DNA of 64,000 nt from Shewanella yunxiaonensis (lineage in GTDB: Bacteria > Pseudomonadota > Gammaproteobacteria > Enterobacterales > Shewanellaceae), in the NCBI RefSeq assembly GCF_018223345.1, contig NZ_CP073587.1, forward strand, positions 35,001 through 99,000, read 5' to 3'. The translations under genes were made by a program, and so were the position numbers. The notes under the pieces are model-generated. The model saw nothing but the letters and a program-made list of their open reading frames with translations. It did not search any database and was not told the origin of the DNA. Below are positions 10,811 through 18,673 of the stretch, in pieces. Numbering within the stretch: the stretch's first letter is position 1; every line of letters begins with the position of its first letter.

Positions 10811-13800
10811 TTACGCCGAGGTTTCTGAATTAGCTAACTTACGACGATATATCAGCAGATATAACGCTGGCAGTACAAACAAGGACAATACCGGCGCGGT
10901 GATCATGCCGCCAACCATAGGTGCAGCAATTTTCTGCATCACATCATTGCCCGAACCTGCCCCCCACATGATAGGTAACAAGCCAAAGAAGATGGTCGCT
11001 ACCGTCATGGCTTTGGGGCGTACGCGCATTACTGCGCCTTCAATCAAGGCCGCTTTCAGGTCGCTGACACTTTGATACATACCATTGTCCTGACGATGCT
11101 TAATTGCATTGTCCAGATACACTAGCATCACCACCCCAAATTCTGCCGCCACACCGGCGAGCGCGATCATCCCCACCGCGACCGCAACAGACATGTTGTA
11201 ATGAAGGGCATAAAGCACCCAGGTACTGCCGACCAATGCAAATGGCAGCGATAACATGATCATGCTGGCCTGTAATGCGGAGTTAAAGGTCAGCATCAAC
11301 AGAATAAAGATGACGGCGAGCGCCATCGGAATAACCTGTTTTAACTTGTCGGCAACCCGCTGCATATATTCATACTGACCGGCAAAACTGTAGCTGTAAC
11401 GCGGCGGCAGTTTCACTTGGCTGGCCAGAATGGGCTTCACGGTGTTGATGTATTCACCGATAGACGTGCCACTGATATCCACAAATACCCAGGAGATCAG
11501 TCGTCCGTTTTCACTTTTGAGCATCGGCGCGCCGTCGGTGATTTCGATATCCGCAAGATTGCGCAGTGGCAGATAGTTACCGGATTTGGTGATGACCGGC
11601 AAATCGCGTAACTTTTCAATATTGTCACGTAAATCTCGGGGATAGCGCAGGTTGATCGGATAGCGCTCAGCGCCCTGCACCGATTCGCCAACATCGGCAC
11701 CACCAATGGCGTAACGTACAATGTCCTGAATGTCGCTCAGGGTCATGCCATAGCGTGAAGCGACATCGAGCTTTGGCGTAATGTCGATGTAACGACCACC
11801 GCCAACGCGTTCTGCATATGCCGAGCGAGTATGCGGTTGTTGCGACAAAATGGCTTCAATTTGTGCGCCGATACGTTGTAGTTCATCGACACTGTCACCG
11901 GTGATTTTGATGCCAACCGGTGTCTTGATCCCGGTAGACAGCATATCAATACGCGTCTGGATGGGTTGTACCCAGGCATTGGTTAAGCCGGGGACTTTGA
12001 CCGTTTTCTGTAATTGCGTAATCACGTCTTCCAGTTTGACGCCGGGACGCCATTCCTCCTTGGGCTTCAGCATAATGGTGGTTTCCAGCATCGTCAGTGG
12101 TGCTGGGTCAGTGGCGGTTTCTGCGCGGCCAACTTTACCAAATACCCGTTTTACTTCGGGGACGGTTTTGATCAGCCGGTCCGTCTGTTGTAGCAGTTCT
12201 GCGGCTTTACCGGCACTGATCCCCGGCAGCGTGGTGGGCATGTACAACAGATCGCCTTCTTCCAGGCTGGGCATAAATTCACTGCCCATTCGGGTGGCGG
12301 GATACCAGGCACTTGCGAGCGCCACTAGGGCGGCCAGGATCGTCACCTTAGGAAAGCGCAATACCAGATTTAATGCCGGTTTATAGCCGGCGATTAACAC
12401 CCGGCTGATGGGGTTGGCCGTTTCAGAAGGAATTTTGCCACGAATAAATAGCCCCATCAGAATGGGCACTACCGTGACTGAAAGTATCGCCGCTGACGCC
12501 ATAGCAAAGGTTTTGGTGTAGGCCAGCGGTGTGAATAGCCGACCTTCCTGATCTTCCAACGCAAACACCGGTAAGAAGCTCAAGGTAATAATCAGCAGTG
12601 AGAAAAATAACGCCGGCCCCACTTCCTTGGAAGCTTCCGCCACTATTTGCCAGTGTTCAGGGCCTTGCGGTGCACGATCATGTTCATGCCGGAAATGTTC
12701 CAGATGTTTGTGCATGTTCTCGATCATGACAATGGCACCATCGACCACCGCACCAATCGCAATGGCAATGCCGCCTAGGCTCATAATGTTGGCGTTCACT
12801 CCCATGTGATTCATGACGATAAAGGCCATCAGAATCGACATTGGCAGCGTAAAAATGGCAACCAGGGTCGAACGGGCATGCAGCAAAAACAGCAGGCAGA
12901 CTAAACTGACGACCACCATCTCTTCAATGACCTTGTGGACCAGGTTATCGACAGAATTCTGGATCAGGTGTGAACGATCATAGGTTGGGACGATTTCGAC
13001 GCCTTCCGGTAAACCAGCTTTCAACTGTTCCAGTTTGGCCTTGACGGCTTTAATGGTTGCCAGGGCATTTTCGCCATAACGCATCACGATAATGCCGCCG
13101 ACAGTTTCGCCTTCACCATCAAGTTCGGCAATTCCACGGCGGGCCGCGGGACCTTTACGAATGGTGGCAACATCGCGCAGCAACAGTGGGGTTCCGGATG
13201 GACTGGCAATACCTAACGGAATTTCACCAAAATCTTTCAGGGTCTGACGATAACCTTTGGCGCGCACCATATATTCTGCTTCCGCCATTTCGACCACTGA
13301 GCCACCGACTTCGCTGTTGGCCTTGGTAATGGCAGATTTCACGCTGGCAATGTCTAGCTTATAGATGGCCAGTTTGTCCGGGTCGAGCACGATTTGATAG
13401 GTCTGCTCCATACCGCCAACGGTGGCGACTTCGGAAACCCCAGGGACACTCTGTAATTCCAGCTTCAAGTACCAGTCTTGTAAACTCTTGAGTTGCGACA
13501 GATCCAGCTTGCCGGTCTTATCGACTAATGCATATTCGAAAATCCAGCCGACACCGGAAGCATCGGGCCCCAGCGACGGCTGGACGCCATCCGGTAGCCG
13601 ACTACTGATTTGACTCAGGTATTCCAGCACGCGTGAACGCGCCCAATAGATGTCGGTACCATCTTCAAAAATCACATACACATACGAGTCGCCAAACATG
13701 GAATAACCGCGGACGGTCTTCGCCCCCGGGACGGCTAACATGGCGGTCGACAACGGATAAGTGATCTGATCTTCTACCAGCTTGGGGGCCTGACCGGGAT

Positions 13801-13957
13801 AAGAGGTTTTGATGATGACCTGCACATCCGAGAGATCCGGCAAGGCATCCAGCGGCGTTTTTTGTAACGCATGAATGCCCAGCACTGCCACAATCAACGC
13901 GATGATGAGGACCATCACGCGCTGACGGATAGCCATATCAATGATGGTCTTCAGCAT
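10811..13957 (-). CDS. cusA: CusA/CzcA family heavy-metal efflux RND permease
   Basis: A 1048-residue inner-membrane proton/metal antiporter of the HME-RND class, exporting most likely Cu(I)/Ag(I). An N-terminal helix is followed by a periplasmic loop, a helix bundle with VVDGAIVMIENMHKHLEH, a second periplasmic loop and a second bundle, the duplicated RND layout with 12 helices. Methionine-bearing motifs typical of the Cu/Ag branch, EGDLLYMPTTLPGIS and RIDMLSTGIKTPVG, are present. The ATG follows a strong AGGAGG and overlaps the cusB stop by 20 bases, indicating translational coupling. No outer-membrane factor (CusC) gene is in this operon. Confidence 0.92.
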   Translation of the reverse strand: MLKTIIDMAIRQRVMVLIIALIVAVLGIHALQKTPLDALPDLSDVQVIIKTSYPGQAPKLVEDQITYPLSTAMLAVPGAKTVRGYSMFGDSYVYVIFEDGTDIYWARSRVLEYLSQISSRLPDGVQPSLGPDASGVGWIFEYALVDKTGKLDLSQLKSLQDWYLKLELQSVPGVSEVATVGGMEQTYQIVLDPDKLAIYKLDIASVKSAITKANSEVGGSVVEMAEAEYMVRAKGYRQTLKDFGEIPLGIASPSGTPLLLRDVATIRKGPAARRGIAELDGEGETVGGIIVMRYGENALATIKAVKAKLEQLKAGLPEGVEIVPTYDRSHLIQNSVDNLVHKVIEEMVVVSLVCLLFLLHARSTLVAIFTLPMSILMAFIVMNHMGVNANIMSLGGIAIAIGAVVDGAIVMIENMHKHLEHFRHEHDRAPQGPEHWQIVAEASKEVGPALFFSLLIITLSFLPVFALEDQEGRLFTPLAYTKTFAMASAAILSVTVVPILMGLFIRGKIPSETANPISRVLIAGYKPALNLVLRFPKVTILAALVALASAWYPATRMGSEFMPSLEEGDLLYMPTTLPGISAGKAAELLQQTDRLIKTVPEVKRVFGKVGRAETATDPAPLTMLETTIMLKPKEEWRPGVKLEDVITQLQKTVKVPGLTNAWVQPIQTRIDMLSTGIKTPVGIKITGDSVDELQRIGAQIEAILSQQPHTRSAYAERVGGGRYIDITPKLDVASRYGMTLSDIQDIVRYAIGGADVGESVQGAERYPINLRYPRDLRDNIEKLRDLPVITKSGNYLPLRNLADIEITDGAPMLKSENGRLISWVFVDISGTSIGEYINTVKPILASQVKLPPRYSYSFAGQYEYMQRVADKLKQVIPMALAVIFILLMLTFNSALQASMIMLSLPFALVGSTWVLYALHYNMSVAVAVGMIALAGVAAEFGVVMLVYLDNAIKHRQDNGMYQSVSDLKAALIEGAVMRVRPKAMTVATIFFGLLPIMWGAGSGNDVMQKIAAPMVGGMITAPVLSLFVLPALYLLIYRRKLANSETSA

Positions 13958-15677
13958 TATGTGCCTCCTGATGCTGGCTGCTCAGACGCATCAAACTGCC
14001 TTTGAGACTGGCTTCAGAATCCAACAGGAACTGGCCGGAAATCACCACGTTTTCACCGTCACTGAGACCGTTGAGGATCTGCACCATGCCGCGGCTCATC
14101 ATCCCTACATCCACCCGGCGTGCGACAAAATCGTTGTCTGCGGTTTTCACAATGACGCGGTTTTCTTTACCGGTCTGGATCAGTGCTTCTTGTGGCACGA
14201 CCAGCGCATTTTCGTTCGCGCCGCCAAACAGGGATACCTTGGCGAGGGTATTGGGGCGCAGATGTTCGCCTTTATTTGGCAACACGACGCGCACCCGCAG
14301 ACTGCGGGTCACCGGATCCAACTCGGGATAGATATAATCAATTTTCCCTTGCAGGCCCTTTATCCCCATGGCGGGAATGCTGACTTCCGCCGGTTGACCT
14401 ACCGCCAGCCAGCTCTGTTCATTTTCAAACACGTCGGCTATCACCCAGACCTTATCCAAATCCACCATTGACAGAATTTCAGTTGATGGCTGCAAATACA
14501 TACCGTCACGAATATCGAGATTTTTCACGTAACCATTGGACTCGGCATAAAAAGGTACGCGGAATTGCGTTTTGCCCGTTTTAGCTAACTGCTTAATCTG
14601 CTCTGGATTTAATCCCAGCAGCTCCAGTCGCGTTCCTGCTTTACGCAATAATTCCTGATAACGGTCGCTGTTACCGGAGCGCTTGAGCGTATCTTGCGCC
14701 AACAGATAATCGTCCTGTGCGTTAACTAAATCCGGCGAATAGATTTCGTAGAGCAGTTGTCCTTTTTTAATCTCGTCACCTTCAGATTGCACTGTGAGCT
14801 TCTCTACCCAGCCAGTAACGCGCGAGTGAATGTGGGTGATCTGGCTTTCGTCATAGCCGACTTCGCCGACGGTATCGACAAAGCGCCACATGGTTTGTCG
14901 GGTGGCTTTGGCGACTTTGAGTGCCAGCGCTTGCTGCATCTGGCCTGACACGTTGACTTGAACCGTATCCTGATGTCCCCCCATCTCCACTTTTTCTAGG
15001 GTCATGCCGCAGATAGGACAGGTTCCGGGGGTATCACTGACAATCTGTGGATGCATCGGGCAGACATATTTAATGGTGCCACCGTGAGAGGGCTGCGCTT
15101 TGTCGACACTACTGAAGACCTTTTGCACATTGGCCACTTGTTTGGCAGTTGTTGGCTTTACGGACATATCCATCGTCGCGGTTTTATCCTTGCCCTGTGA
15201 CATGTCCATCTGCATCTTGGCATGATCATCGGGATCTGCTGGGGCCGAGGTCTGTGGTTGTGCCATGTCCATTTGAGGTTTGGCATCTGCATCAGCGTCC
15301 TTTTCGACCAGAAACATACCGCAAATCGGACAGCGTCCCGGCTCATGACTCACGATTTGTGGGTGCATGGGACAGACATAGGTTTTCTGGTGCTCTGCTG
15401 TAGTTGTAGCACTCGGCTTGGCCGGTGATTGTTTGGGTTCAGTTGCTTCGTCCTTTACCAGAAACATGCCGCATATAGGACAGCGTCCCGGTTTGTCGCT
15501 GCGTTCTTGCGGATGCATTGGGCAATAATATGCTCCCTGCGCAGCCGTCGTTGTCTGGTGCTGGTGATCTTGGTGCTCATCGGTAACCGCCAGGGCTTGT
15601 AGACTCCACTGTGACCCCGTGGCCAGCGCCAGACTGAGGACGCAAGCCAGGTTTCGACGTGTTTGTTTAGTACTCAT
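13938..15677 (-). CDS. cusB: CusB-type periplasmic adaptor with three heavy-metal-binding modules
   Basis: A 579-residue adaptor linking the RND permease to an outer-membrane channel. After a signal peptide come three CPMHP...CPICGM heavy-metal-binding modules (about residues 50-75, 100-126 and 204-229); between the second and third is a linker with repeated MDM/MQMDM. The rest is the membrane-fusion core: barrel-sandwich, hairpin and beta-barrel (YICSPDLVNAQ-like region YEIYSPDLVNAQDDY, then ADVFENEQSWL). Three modules is more than usual. An in-frame GTG lies at 15692, but the ATG at 15677 has GGTGGAG at better spacing. Its substrates are likely Cu(I)/Ag(I) delivered from periplasmic carriers. 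Confidence 0.9.
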   Translation of the reverse strand: MSTKQTRRNLACVLSLALATGSQWSLQALAVTDEHQDHQHQTTTAAQGAYYCPMHPQERSDKPGRCPICGMFLVKDEATEPKQSPAKPSATTTAEHQKTYVCPMHPQIVSHEPGRCPICGMFLVEKDADADAKPQMDMAQPQTSAPADPDDHAKMQMDMSQGKDKTATMDMSVKPTTAKQVANVQKVFSSVDKAQPSHGGTIKYVCPMHPQIVSDTPGTCPICGMTLEKVEMGGHQDTVQVNVSGQMQQALALKVAKATRQTMWRFVDTVGEVGYDESQITHIHSRVTGWVEKLTVQSEGDEIKKGQLLYEIYSPDLVNAQDDYLLAQDTLKRSGNSDRYQELLRKAGTRLELLGLNPEQIKQLAKTGKTQFRVPFYAESNGYVKNLDIRDGMYLQPSTEILSMVDLDKVWVIADVFENEQSWLAVGQPAEVSIPAMGIKGLQGKIDYIYPELDPVTRSLRVRVVLPNKGEHLRPNTLAKVSLFGGANENALVVPQEALIQTGKENRVIVKTADNDFVARRVDVGMMSRGMVQILNGLSDGENVVISGQFLLDSEASLKGSLMRLSSQHQEAHNAEDHH

Positions 15678-15704
15678 ATGCCTCATCTCCACCTGCGCCT
15701 AAAT

Positions 15705-16049
15705 TTATTGTTGCTGCATGTGCATCGCGTGCATAGCACTGTCACCCTGCGATTGTGCTGGCACCAGCTTCATACCACATTTCGGGCAGCTGTCGCCTTT
15801 ATGTCCAGTCACTTCTGGATGCATTGGGCAGTGATACACCACAGCATCAGCTTTGGCTTTCACTAGCTTCATGCCACATTTCGGGCAGGAATCGCCTTTG
15901 TGTCCGGTCACTTCCGGATGCATTGGGCAGTGATAAACCTCGGCTGTGTCAGCAGCTTTAGTTTGTTGAACGGCTTCACCAGCGTAACTGTAGCTGGTTA
16001 GGCCAAGACTTAACATTAGGGCAAAAAACAGGGTAAAAAGGATTTTCAT
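15705..16049 (-). CDS. small periplasmic protein with two identical heavy-metal-binding modules
   Basis: A 114-residue exported protein: signal peptide (residues 1-23, ending SYAG), then two modules with the same 25-residue sequence, each with CPMHP and CPKCGM, and a His/Met-rich tail (MHAMHMQQQ). The modules recur every 33 residues; the DNA copies (15763-15840 and 15862-15939) differ at about nine sites, all silent. It resembles the modules in the adjacent CusB homologue and probably carries Cu(I)/Ag(I) to the pump, taking the place of CusF, which is not seen here. It lies 27 bases before the chosen cusB start, in the same transcript. Confidence 0.85.
   Translation of the reverse strand: MKILFTLFFALMLSLGLTSYSYAGEAVQQTKAADTAEVYHCPMHPEVTGHKGDSCPKCGMKLVKAKADAVVYHCPMHPEVTGHKGDSCPKCGMKLVPAQSQGDSAMHAMHMQQQ
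15763..15939 (-). repeat. tandem repeat, 78-base module with 99-base period
   Basis: Two in-frame copies (15763-15840 and 15862-15939) inside the small metal-binding gene. They differ at roughly nine of 78 bases without changing the protein, which indicates an old duplication kept under selection for sequence. Confidence 0.85.
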
Positions 16050-16158
16050 AAGTCACTCCATAGCGGGCAAGACTGAGATCGCTAAGACATCAGTAACAGA
16101 CCCAAAAATTAATTCAGCTTGTGTTTAGTAGATTTCGGGCACAGGTGTGCCGTAGCAG

Positions 16159-16587
16159 TTATGCAATGGGGGGTTTTAAACTGGGATTAACGTCAACAGA
16201 GTGGAAATGAGGCATAGGGGTTGCAACGGCAACTTCAGGCTGCTTGGCTGTCGGCCAGGAAACGGCTGCCAGAAGAGTACCTGTCACGGATATCACTAAA
16301 CAATGACCACCTTTACAGAGTCCCTTGCCGTCACAGCAGTGATGGGTTGCAGTGTCGGGAAGCACTTGTGCAACATGGTGCCCATCACAACAGTCGGGAG
16401 TCATAGTCTTTTGAGTGTGACAATCCATTGAAGCAGCCATTGGCTGGCTGCTTGTCGCCGACATCATCATTGTGGGTTCTGTAGCATTAGCAGATGGAAT
16501 CATCCAATGGTCATTAGATAGCAACCCCTGCCCGATAAACGCGAGCATGGTGAGTATCAATCCCATATGACGACGCAGCCGTTGCAT
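16159..16587 (-). CDS. exported Cys/His-rich protein, probable metal-resistance accessory
   Basis: About 142 residues. A signal peptide is followed by a segment rich in potential metal ligands: MDCHTQK, DCCDGHH, HHCCDGKGLCKGGHC. The C-terminus (about 100-120) has a short hydrophobic stretch and ends SLKPPIA. I do not recognise the family with certainty; the overall pattern (signal, Cys/His cluster, Pro-rich end) resembles CopL/DUF2946-type proteins found in copper loci. A TTG 12 bases upstream is in frame, but the ATG has GGGA at proper spacing. Same strand and upstream of the cus genes, so probably the same regulon. Confidence 0.6.
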   Translation of the reverse strand: MQRLRRHMGLILTMLAFIGQGLLSNDHWMIPSANATEPTMMMSATSSQPMAASMDCHTQKTMTPDCCDGHHVAQVLPDTATHHCCDGKGLCKGGHCLVISVTGTLLAAVSWPTAKQPEVAVATPMPHFHSVDVNPSLKPPIA

Positions 16588-16691
16588 AAGATGTCCCAAA
16601 ATAATGATCGCCTAAATTTTAACACGTCCTAAACAGACTAACTTGATTAAATTCACAATTATCTGAATCTATTCTAAAACTTTAGGCAATC

Positions 16692-17169
16692 TCAACGCCT
16701 ATCTTCATGGTTCCTCAATAATTGACCTTGAGTGGTCAGCAAGTTGGCGATAATGCCAGCTTCGCGTTGTAGCGGTAACGTGATGATATTGTTATTGATA
16801 TCGATGACGTTAACGAATGGTCGTCGCAGATAGGCTTTTGCTGTCGCTGCATCATTCAGGTGGGTAAGTTTAGTGAGACCTGCTTTTTGATCCCCAACGT
16901 TTACCTGTAAATGCAGCGGTTCTGACGTGACCCAAGTGCTGGCGTCATCTGCGCTGTAACGAAATAAATTACGGTACCACCAGGAGATTCGAACCTCTGG
17001 TCAGTTGTAGCCTGTCGCTGTGGTTTGTATTGGGGAGACCATCAACGCCGCCAAGTTGTAAAACCTCGGGCCATGAGAGTTGTGCCGCTTGCAGTTGTGT
17101 GGCGATAAGTACGGTTGATGTCGCGAGAAAGGCGGCGACAGTCGCTGTTAAGGAGACTTTCGTAAACAT
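16692..17169 (-). pseudogene. frameshifted DUF2057 (YccT)-like exported protein
   Basis: The first part encodes a signal peptide (MFTKVSLTATVAAFLATSTV...) and then RLQLTRGSNLLVVP before a stop at about 16968. Shifting the frame by one base around 16970-17000 opens a frame beginning WWYRNLFRYSADDAS and running about 90 codons to a TGA at 16692. Joined, the two halves give about 158 residues with the layout of DUF2057/YccT (DRLQL..GSN.LVV.YRNLF, ..SEPLHLQV, ..A.AYLRRPFVNVID). Family assignment is from pattern memory. The start at 17169 is preferred over 17175 because GGAG lies 8 bases upstream. A sequencing error could also explain the shift. Confidence 0.6.
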
Positions 17170-17247
17170 AGTCATTACTCCAAAATATCGGTAACCAATA
17201 ATAAGATGTGATGAAGTCGTTTAGACTTAGATACGCGTTATTGATGA

Positions 17248-17616
17248 TTACAGCGAATCTGGAGGCGGAGTTTTTAGGCCGTTGATAACGGTTTGCACAC
17301 TCCAGCTATTATGGGAAATGGCTTGAGTAGCCGTATCGTCTAGCGTCGCTAAGCCAATGGGGAGTGGTGCCGATATCAAATTAGCACAGTGAGTCACACA
17401 GGTTCCTGCCGGGCTACAGTTGGCTGTAACGGCACTGCATTGCCGACCGTGCATTTGTCCCTGACAGCAATGCTTCATTGTCTGCGGCTCAACTAACATT
17501 TGGGCAAATGTGTGCTGAGCCACTGGCATCGCCACCGCTTGTCGCGGCGAAAGCGCCTGACTGAACAGCATCATCAGTACAGTGATGGTTAACAGCAAAT
17601 TTCGCATTATTGGCAT
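17248..17616 (-). CDS. exported cysteine-rich hypothetical protein
   Basis: A 122-residue protein with an N-terminal signal peptide (residues 4-28) and a cysteine cluster in the middle: KHCCQGQMHGRQC, NCSPAGTCVTHC. The tail reads LKTPPPDSL. I do not recognise a named family. Shared features with the gene at 16159 (signal, paired cysteines with Met/His, Pro-rich end) suggest a related metal-binding or metal-sensing accessory protein. It is the most upstream gene of the minus-strand metal island and faces away from cymA. Confidence 0.55.
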   Translation of the reverse strand: MPIMRNLLLTITVLMMLFSQALSPRQAVAMPVAQHTFAQMLVEPQTMKHCCQGQMHGRQCSAVTANCSPAGTCVTHCANLISAPLPIGLATLDDTATQAISHNSWSVQTVINGLKTPPPDSL

Positions 17617-17944
17617 GATGTCAGTATGACAAACCTGTTATTAAGAGGCGTTGTATCGGAAAAAGTTGCATTGAAGAAAAAACCTTAACCGGGATTAAAT
17701 TGAGCAGGATCAAGGAATAATTTTGCGATTAAGCCATTTGCGCAGAATTGCCAAAATAAAAAAATAGTGGGCAGCAATAGATGCGCTAAATTAGCTAAGT
17801 TGATTAAGCAGAGTTAGACCTCCGTCGCATTTTAGCTTATTAAGGTCAGATTAATTAAATAAAGTTGGTTTATAATCCGTTTCGGAAAAAGGTATTGTTA
17901 AATACTAAAAAAAGAAATTGCATATTCCATATTGGAGAAGAGTG
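17617..17944. promoter_or_regulatory. divergent intergenic region, metal island / cymA
   Basis: About 330 bases with no gene. A -10 hexamer TATAAT on the plus strand at 17871-17876, preceded by TTGGTT, probably belongs to cymA and gives a leader of about 65 bases. Just after it a short palindrome GTATT-GTTA-AATAC (17892-17905) could bind a regulator. I saw no convincing CueR- or CusR-type operator for the metal genes. Confidence 0.4.
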
Positions 17945-18508
17945 ATGAATTGGCGTGCACTATTCAAACCCAGCGCAAAGTATTCCATCGTTTCACTGTT
18001 GATTGTCGGTGTAGTGATCGGTGTCATTGGTTACTTTGCCACACAGCAGACATTACATTTTACTAGCTCAGATGCTTTCTGTATGAGCTGCCACAGCCAC
18101 CATTCTATTCAGAAAGAGTTGATGGCATCGCCTCACGGCAGCAACCCTCAGGGTATCACCGTGACCTGTGAAGATTGTCACTTGCCACATAACCCTATCA
18201 AATACCTGATGAAAAAGATCGTGGTATCTAAGGATCTGTATGGCTTCCTGACTATCGATGGTTTTAATACTCAGGCATGGTTGGACGCAAACCGCAAAGA
18301 ACAGGCAGATAAAGCTCTGGCTGACTTCCGCGCCAATGATTCTGAAAACTGTCAGCACTGCCATACTCGTATTTTCGAAAATCAGCCTGAATCTATGAAG
18401 AAGATTGCGGTAACCATGCACAGCATGAACTTCAAGAAAGATCCGGATAAGCGTAAAACTTGTGTGGATTGCCACAAGGGTGTAGCGCATTTCTATCCAA
18501 AGGGCTAA
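17945..18508 (+). CDS. cymA: tetraheme c-type cytochrome, quinol dehydrogenase CymA (NapC/NirT family)
   Basis: A 187-residue inner-membrane cytochrome that oxidises menaquinol and passes electrons to periplasmic carriers for anaerobic respiration of fumarate, nitrate, DMSO and metal oxides in Shewanella. One N-terminal helix (about 12-32) is followed by four heme sites: CMSCH, CEDCH, CQHCH and CVDCH. The body (KDLYGFLTIDGFNTQAWLD) matches S. oneidensis CymA as I recall it. The ATG at 17945 is chosen over an upstream in-frame ATG because GGAGAAGAG precedes it and the MNWRALFKPSAKYS N-terminus is that of CymA. The menaquinone gene menF lies at 55293. Confidence 0.95.
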   Translation: MNWRALFKPSAKYSIVSLLIVGVVIGVIGYFATQQTLHFTSSDAFCMSCHSHHSIQKELMASPHGSNPQGITVTCEDCHLPHNPIKYLMKKIVVSKDLYGFLTIDGFNTQAWLDANRKEQADKALADFRANDSENCQHCHTRIFENQPESMKKIAVTMHSMNFKKDPDKRKTCVDCHKGVAHFYPKG

Positions 18509-18528
18509 GTAATCGTCGCTCTTCATTG

Positions 18529-18557
18529 AAAGCCGGTGCAGCGCACCGGCTTTTTTT
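18529..18557 (+). terminator. cymA intrinsic terminator
   Basis: An 11-bp stem AAAGCCGGTGC / GCACCGGCTTT with a 3-base loop is followed by a T-run, 20 bases after the cymA stop. Confidence 0.92.
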
Positions 18558-18673
18558 ATGTCGTTATCGACTAAAAGCCAACACCTTGTAGGCTAACAGG
18601 TCATAAACCTTTATGGCGCTCTGTGGTATTGTTGGCGCATTTAACGCTAGTGAACAAACTGATTGTTGGATTT

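Noticed and set aside
11850..12386. 178-codon frame on the plus strand inside the CusA gene
   Set aside because: Antisense to a long conserved gene; Ser/Thr-rich composition is a by-product of the codon pattern, with no recognisable motif.
13941..14471. 176-codon frame antisense to cusB
   Set aside because: Complement of conserved adaptor sequence; no start signal or motif.
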